From Pseudomonadota bacterium (lineage in GTDB: Bacteria > Pseudomonadota > Gammaproteobacteria > Xanthomonadales > Rhodanobacteraceae), in the NCBI GenBank assembly GCA_023430685.1, contig JAEYZH010000157.1, forward strand, positions 1 to 16,978: 16,978 bases of DNA. Reading direction: 5' to 3'. The position numbers were made by a program, and so were the translations under genes. How positions within the stretch are numbered: position 1 is the stretch's first letter; the number at the start of each line of letters is the position of its first letter. Shown one piece after another: positions 14,088 to 16,978 of this stretch. The notes below the pieces were generated by a model. That model searched no databases. It was not told the DNA's origin and saw only the letters and a list, made by a program, of their open reading frames with translations.

Positions 14088-14702
14088 TCAGTGCAGGGTA
14101 TCGGTCGCGGGTGCGCGCGGCGCGAGCGGGTCGGCGGGCGAGCCCGCCACCTGCCACAGCGCTTCGAGGTAGCCCGAGCCGAAGCCGATCGAACCGATCG
14201 CCTCGAACTCGTAGGCGCCCGTGTCGGGGTACCACTGCGCGTTCGGGTCGAGTTCGCGCAGCACGAGCGCGTCGCGTTCGACATCGGTGAGCTGGCCGAC
14301 GTAGCTGATCTCGCCTTCGTCGTCTTCGATCATGTTGACCGAGATCAGCGGCGCGCAGGCCTGCGCCGAACGCGCGATCGCGGCCCAGTCGTCGAGGCGG
14401 AAGCCGTCCGGAACGCGCAGCGCCTCGCCGCGAAGCTCGAGTGCGCGATCGACGAACTCGCGCGAGGGATCGGCCTCGATCGAACTGATGTCGGCGATCG
14501 CGAGCGCGACGTAGCCGTCGAAACGGATCGCGTCACCAACCTCGGCCACGAGGCAGTACTCGCGCGACAGCGCGACGACGTAGCCGTGGATGACGCCAGG
14601 CTGCAGCTGCTCACGACGGATGCGCAGCGGAATGCGCTGCTCGAGCGCCTCGCGAAGCTCGGCGCGCACGCCGCGCGCCTTGAACGGAACGACAGTGGTC
14701 AT
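14088..14702 (-). CDS. Hypothetical protein with a duplicated beta-rich domain
   Basis: This encodes 204 residues that I do not recognise. The ATG at 14702 is chosen because codons upstream give an Arg-rich, non-conserved-looking stretch; no clear ribosome-binding site is present. It has no signal peptide or membrane helix and is acidic towards the C-terminus, so it is probably cytoplasmic. Two halves look related: residues 39-90 (HGYVVALSREYCLVAEVGDA, then ADISSIEADPSREFVDRALEL) and 133-186 (SYVGQLTDVERDALVLRELD, then EAIGSIGFGSGYLEALWQV). Each has a strand-rich start, an I-x-S-I strand and an F/Y-x-x-AL helix, suggesting a tandem small-barrel fold. It sits between hslU and the DUF971-type gene, on their strand, separated from both by repeats. 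Confidence 0.7.
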   Translation of the reverse strand: MTTVVPFKARGVRAELREALEQRIPLRIRREQLQPGVIHGYVVALSREYCLVAEVGDAIRFDGYVALAIADISSIEADPSREFVDRALELRGEALRVPDGFRLDDWAAIARSAQACAPLISVNMIEDDEGEISYVGQLTDVERDALVLRELDPNAQWYPDTGAYEFEAIGSIGFGSGYLEALWQVAGSPADPLAPRAPATDTLH

Positions 14703-14800
14703 GTGCGTATGGTCGGCCACAAGGCCCGCAGGTGCAAGGAAAAGGGTGCGGATCCGGCCGCGGCGCCGCGCGCGCGCGAGGACGAAGATGGAGCAGCCAT

Positions 14801-14840
14801 GTAGGGTGGGTCGCAGCCGCGCAGCGGCGAGCCCCACCAC
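14801..14840. repeat. GTAG-headed palindromic repeat downstream of hslU
   Basis: The element starts GTAGGGTGGGTCGCAGCCGC and ends with GCGGCGAGCCCCACC plus two bases, giving an imperfect hairpin. It lies between hslU and the hypothetical gene and is a third, distinct GTAG-type element in the window. Confidence 0.65.
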
Positions 14841-14853
14841 CATCTCACCACCA

Positions 14854-14895
14854 CGCCTCAGCCCTCAGCCCTCAGCCCTCAGTCCTCAGCCCTCA
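14854..14895 (-). repeat. Six-copy TGAGGGC heptamer array starting at the hslU stop codon
   Basis: On the minus strand six 7-base units run from 14895 down to 14854: TGAGGGC, TGAGGAC, then TGAGGGC three times, then TGAGGCG. The first TGA is the stop codon of hslU. Because seven is not a multiple of three, the array puts TGA stops in all three frames. Confidence 0.9.
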
Positions 14896-16230
14896 GAGTA
14901 TGTAACGCGACAGATCCTCATCCTTCACGAGCCCGCCGAGGTGCGCATCGACGTACGCGGCATCGATGCGGTAATGCTGCCCGCCCTTGTCCGAAGCCTC
15001 GTACGAGATCTCGTCGAGCAGGCGCTCGAGCACCGTGTGAAGGCGCCGCGCGCCGATGTTCTCGGTGCGCTCGTTGACGTGGAACGCGATCGCCGCGAGG
15101 CGTTCGATGCCGTCGTTCGCGAACTCGAGCGTGACGCCCTCGGTTCCGAGCAGCGCGGTGTACTGCTTGGTCAGCGCGTGCTGCGGCTCGGACAGGATGC
15201 GCCGGAAGTCGTCCGTGGTCAGCGCCGCAAGCTCGACGCGGATCGGGAAGCGGCCCTGCAGCTCCGGCACGAGGTCGGACGGCTTGGCCAGCGAGAACGC
15301 ACCCGACGCGATGAACAGGATGTGGTCGGTCTTCACGATGCCGTACTTGGTCGAGACGGCCGAACCTTCGACCAGCGGCAGCAAGTCGCGCTGAACGCCT
15401 TCGCGCGAGACGCCTGCCCCGCTCCATTCGCCGCGCTGCGCGATCTTGTCGATCTCGTCGATGAACACGATACCGTTCTGCTCCGCGTTCGCAATCGCCT
15501 GCGACTTGATCTCCTCGTCGTTGACGAGCTTGCCGGCCTCTTCCTCGACCAGCAGCGGCCGCGCCTGCGCGATGCTGAGCTTGCGCACCTGGGTCTTCTG
15601 CCCGGCCAGTGACTGGAACATGCCGCGCAGCTGGCTCGTCATTTCCTCCATGCCGGGCGGGGACATGATCTCGACGCCGAGGTTCATCGCGACGTCGAGT
15701 TCGATTTCGCGCGCATCGAGCGCGCCCTCGCGCAGCTGCTTGCGCAGCTTCTGGCGCGTGTCGGCTTCGCGCGCATCGGGCGCGTGCGGCTCGTTCGCGA
15801 AACCGACGCCCTGGCGGCGCGGCAGCAGCGCATCGAGGATGCGGTCCTCCGCGCGGTCCTCGGCTTGCGAACGCACGCGCGACTTTGCCTGCTCGCGCGC
15901 CATCTTGACCGCCGCGTCGGCGAGGTCGCGCACGATCTGCTCGACGTCCTTGCCGACGTAGCCGACCTCGGTGAACTTGGTCGCCTCGACCTTGATGAAC
16001 GGCGCGTTCGCGAGCGCCGCGAGGCGGCGCGCGATCTCGGTCTTGCCGACGCCGGTCGGACCGATCATCAGGATGTTCTTCGGCGTGACTTCCTCGCGCA
16101 ACCCCGGATCGAGCTGCATGCGCCGCCAGCGGTTGCGCAGCGCGATCGCGACCGCACGCTTGGCCGCGTTCTGCCCGATGATGTAGCGGTCGAGTTCGTT
16201 GACGATTTCGCGCGGGGTGAGTTCGGACAT
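14893..16230 (-). CDS. hslU: ATP-dependent protease ATPase subunit HslU (ClpY)
   Basis: This encodes 445 residues (E. coli HslU has 443). It is the AAA+ unfoldase of the HslVU protease: a hexamer that unfolds substrates and feeds them to HslV in the cytoplasm. Visible are MSELTPREIVNELDRYIIGQ at the start, Walker A GPTGVGKTE, the pore motif GYVGKD, a charged intermediate domain (about residues 110-240), Walker B GIVFIDEIDKI, sensor-type segments around GRFPIRVEL and GARRLHTVLERLLDEIS, and the C-terminal EDLSRYIL tail that docks into HslV to activate it. The ATG at 16230 gives the family N-terminus, yet no ribosome-binding site precedes it; the upstream bases are a C-rich repeat. The stop is the first unit of a heptamer array. 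Confidence 0.98.
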   Translation of the reverse strand: MSELTPREIVNELDRYIIGQNAAKRAVAIALRNRWRRMQLDPGLREEVTPKNILMIGPTGVGKTEIARRLAALANAPFIKVEATKFTEVGYVGKDVEQIVRDLADAAVKMAREQAKSRVRSQAEDRAEDRILDALLPRRQGVGFANEPHAPDAREADTRQKLRKQLREGALDAREIELDVAMNLGVEIMSPPGMEEMTSQLRGMFQSLAGQKTQVRKLSIAQARPLLVEEEAGKLVNDEEIKSQAIANAEQNGIVFIDEIDKIAQRGEWSGAGVSREGVQRDLLPLVEGSAVSTKYGIVKTDHILFIASGAFSLAKPSDLVPELQGRFPIRVELAALTTDDFRRILSEPQHALTKQYTALLGTEGVTLEFANDGIERLAAIAFHVNERTENIGARRLHTVLERLLDEISYEASDKGGQHYRIDAAYVDAHLGGLVKDEDLSRYIL

Positions 16231-16239
16231 GGCTGCGCC

Positions 16240-16323
16240 GGGAATAGGGAATCGGGAATGGGGAATGGGGAATGGCTGGAGAGGAGGGTCTTGACGATTC
16301 CCTATTCTCCATTCCCGATTCCC
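16240..16323. repeat. Inverted GGGAAT arrays forming a long hairpin between hslV and hslU
   Basis: The plus strand has five G-runs spaced by AATA, AATC, AAT and AAT at 16240-16273, a G-quadruplex-type pattern. An inverted array lies at 16297-16323. The 27 bases at 16247-16273 and 16297-16323 are complementary except at two positions, around a 23-base loop. In the hslVU transcript this gives a 25-of-27-bp stem that includes the hslV stop codon in its 5' arm and ends close to the hslU start. Confidence 0.85.
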
Positions 16324-16853
16324 AGCTCTTCGATGGAGACGTTGTGGTTGGTGTAGATGCAGATGTCGCCCGCGATGCCGAGAGCCTTCTCGACGATTGC
16401 GCGCGGTTCGAGGTCGGTGTGTTCGAGCAGCGCCTTTGCCGCGGCGAGCGCGAATGGCCCTCCCGATCCGATCGCGATCAGGCCGTTCTCGGGTTCGAGC
16501 ACGTCGCCGTTGCCCGAGATGATCAGCGAGGTGCTGCGGTCGGCGACCGCGAGCAACGCCTCGAGCCGACCCAGGCGCCGTTCGGTGCGCCAGTCCTTCG
16601 CGAGTTCGACCGCGGCGCGCGTGAGGTTCGCGCCGTGCTTCTCGAGCTTCTGCTCGAACAGCTCGAACAGCGTGAACGCATCGGCGGTCGCACCCGCGAA
16701 GCCCGCGAGCACCTGGCCGTTGCCGAGGCGGCGGATCTTGCGCGCGTTCGCCTTCATCACCGTGTTGCCGAGCGTGACCTGGCCGTCGCCGCCGATCACG
16801 ACGCGATCGCCGCGGCGCACGGACACGATGGTGGTGGCGTGGAAGCTGTCCAT
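16302..16853 (-). CDS. hslV: ATP-dependent protease peptidase subunit HslV (ClpQ)
   Basis: This encodes 183 residues. It is the proteasome-beta-like peptidase of HslVU. A six-residue propeptide MDSFHA precedes TTIVSVRRGDRVVIGGDGQ; Thr7 becomes the N-terminal catalytic threonine after processing. Other landmarks are TLGNTVMKANARKIRRL, GFAGATADAFTLFELFEQKLE, AAVELAKDWRTERRLGRLEALL, PENGLIAIGSGGPFALAAAKALLEHT and IAGDICIYTNHNVSIEEL. The E. coli protein is 176 residues. The tail here, after IEEL, is GIGNGE, encoded by an intergenic GGGAAT repeat that has supplied the stop codon. It is probably co-transcribed with hslU, 71 bases downstream, from a heat-shock-like promoter. Confidence 0.97.
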   Translation of the reverse strand: MDSFHATTIVSVRRGDRVVIGGDGQVTLGNTVMKANARKIRRLGNGQVLAGFAGATADAFTLFELFEQKLEKHGANLTRAAVELAKDWRTERRLGRLEALLAVADRSTSLIISGNGDVLEPENGLIAIGSGGPFALAAAKALLEHTDLEPRAIVEKALGIAGDICIYTNHNVSIEELGIGNGE

Positions 16854-16880
16854 GGGCGGCCCTGCGTGGCGGAATGGCCG

Positions 16881-16909
16881 AGATAGGGCTCGCTGGAACC
16901 GAATGCAAC
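16881..16909 (-). promoter_or_regulatory. Candidate sigma-32 (RpoH) promoter of hslVU
   Basis: On the minus strand GTTGCA (16904-16909) is followed by 15 bases and then CCCTATCT (16881-16888). The second box matches the heat-shock -10 CCCCATNT at all but one position, and the spacing is in the normal range; the first box is only a partial match to CTTGAA. hslVU is a known RpoH operon in E. coli, which supports the call. The start would be about 20 bases upstream of the hslV ATG. Confidence 0.5.
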
Positions 16910-16917
16910 CCGCACCC

Positions 16918-16978
16918 GTAGGCCGGATGAGCGAAGGTCGGCCGGCGCTCCGGCTTGGGCCAGCGCCCGTGCCGGCCG
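16918..16978 (+). repeat. GTAG-headed repeat, cut by the window end
   Basis: This begins GTAGGCCGGATGAGCGAAGG and continues with TCGGCCGGCGCTCCGG. It shares the GTAGGC(C/T)GGA head and CGAAGGTCGGCCGGCG core with the minus-strand reading of the element at 7391-7420, so the two are one family. Its right boundary is not visible. Confidence 0.65.

Noticed and set aside
16231..16908. Extension of hslU upstream to an in-frame start near 16908
   Set aside because: The extra part is out of frame with hslV on the same strand and passes through the repeat; the ATG at 16230 gives the exact HslU family N-terminus.

Overview
The window is about 17 kb of high-GC DNA, densely coded on both strands. It most likely comes from a gammaproteobacterium of the order Lysobacterales (Xanthomonadales). 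The reasons are: full-length Hsl, GlmS and DUF971-type proteins of gammaproteobacterial character; intergenic repeats starting with GTAG; GGGAAT-type intergenic arrays; and a predicted exported protein ending in IFVDGFE, an ending I associate with secreted proteins of this order. The taxonomic call is inference; no rRNA or tRNA gene is present.

Layout. (1) 1-129, minus: the first 43 codons of a PAS-containing, NtrB-like sensor kinase, cut by the window edge and divergent from an exported YceI-family protein (234-830). (2) 831-1200: a mosaic of intergenic repeat units. (3) 1201-5068, plus: a tight four-gene operon of acyl carrier protein, AMP-forming acyl ligase, NadE-like PP-loop amidating enzyme and GNAT-type acyltransferase. 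(4) 5074-5371: three tandem 91-bp REP doublets. (5) 5410-10214: a polysaccharide deacetylase (minus) and a family 2 glycosyltransferase (plus) whose start codons overlap head to head, then a PQQ-type sugar dehydrogenase (minus) and an EpsB/WcaJ-like sugar-phosphate transferase (minus). (6) 10572-13579, plus: glmS followed by a membrane-anchored alpha/beta hydrolase. (7) 13592-16853, minus: a DUF971-type protein, an unrecognised protein with a duplicated fold, then hslU and hslV, with a candidate heat-shock promoter upstream of hslV.

How the genes may work together. The sugar-phosphate transferase, glycosyltransferase and deacetylase look like part of an exopolysaccharide pathway, and GlmS makes glucosamine-6-phosphate, a precursor of amino sugars. 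The ACP/ligase/NadE-like/GNAT operon resembles the ligase-plus-carrier modules known beside exosortase A polysaccharide loci. I infer that it activates an organic acid on a carrier, may amidate it, and transfers it to a sugar or another acceptor. No exosortase gene is seen here. This operon is the best candidate for an undescribed system in the window.

The second theme is the interplay of repeats and genes. Repeat arrays reach up to or into the stop codons of several genes. One pair forms a near-perfect 27-bp hairpin between hslV and hslU and supplies the last residues of HslV. No RNA gene, insertion sequence, prophage or CRISPR array was found.
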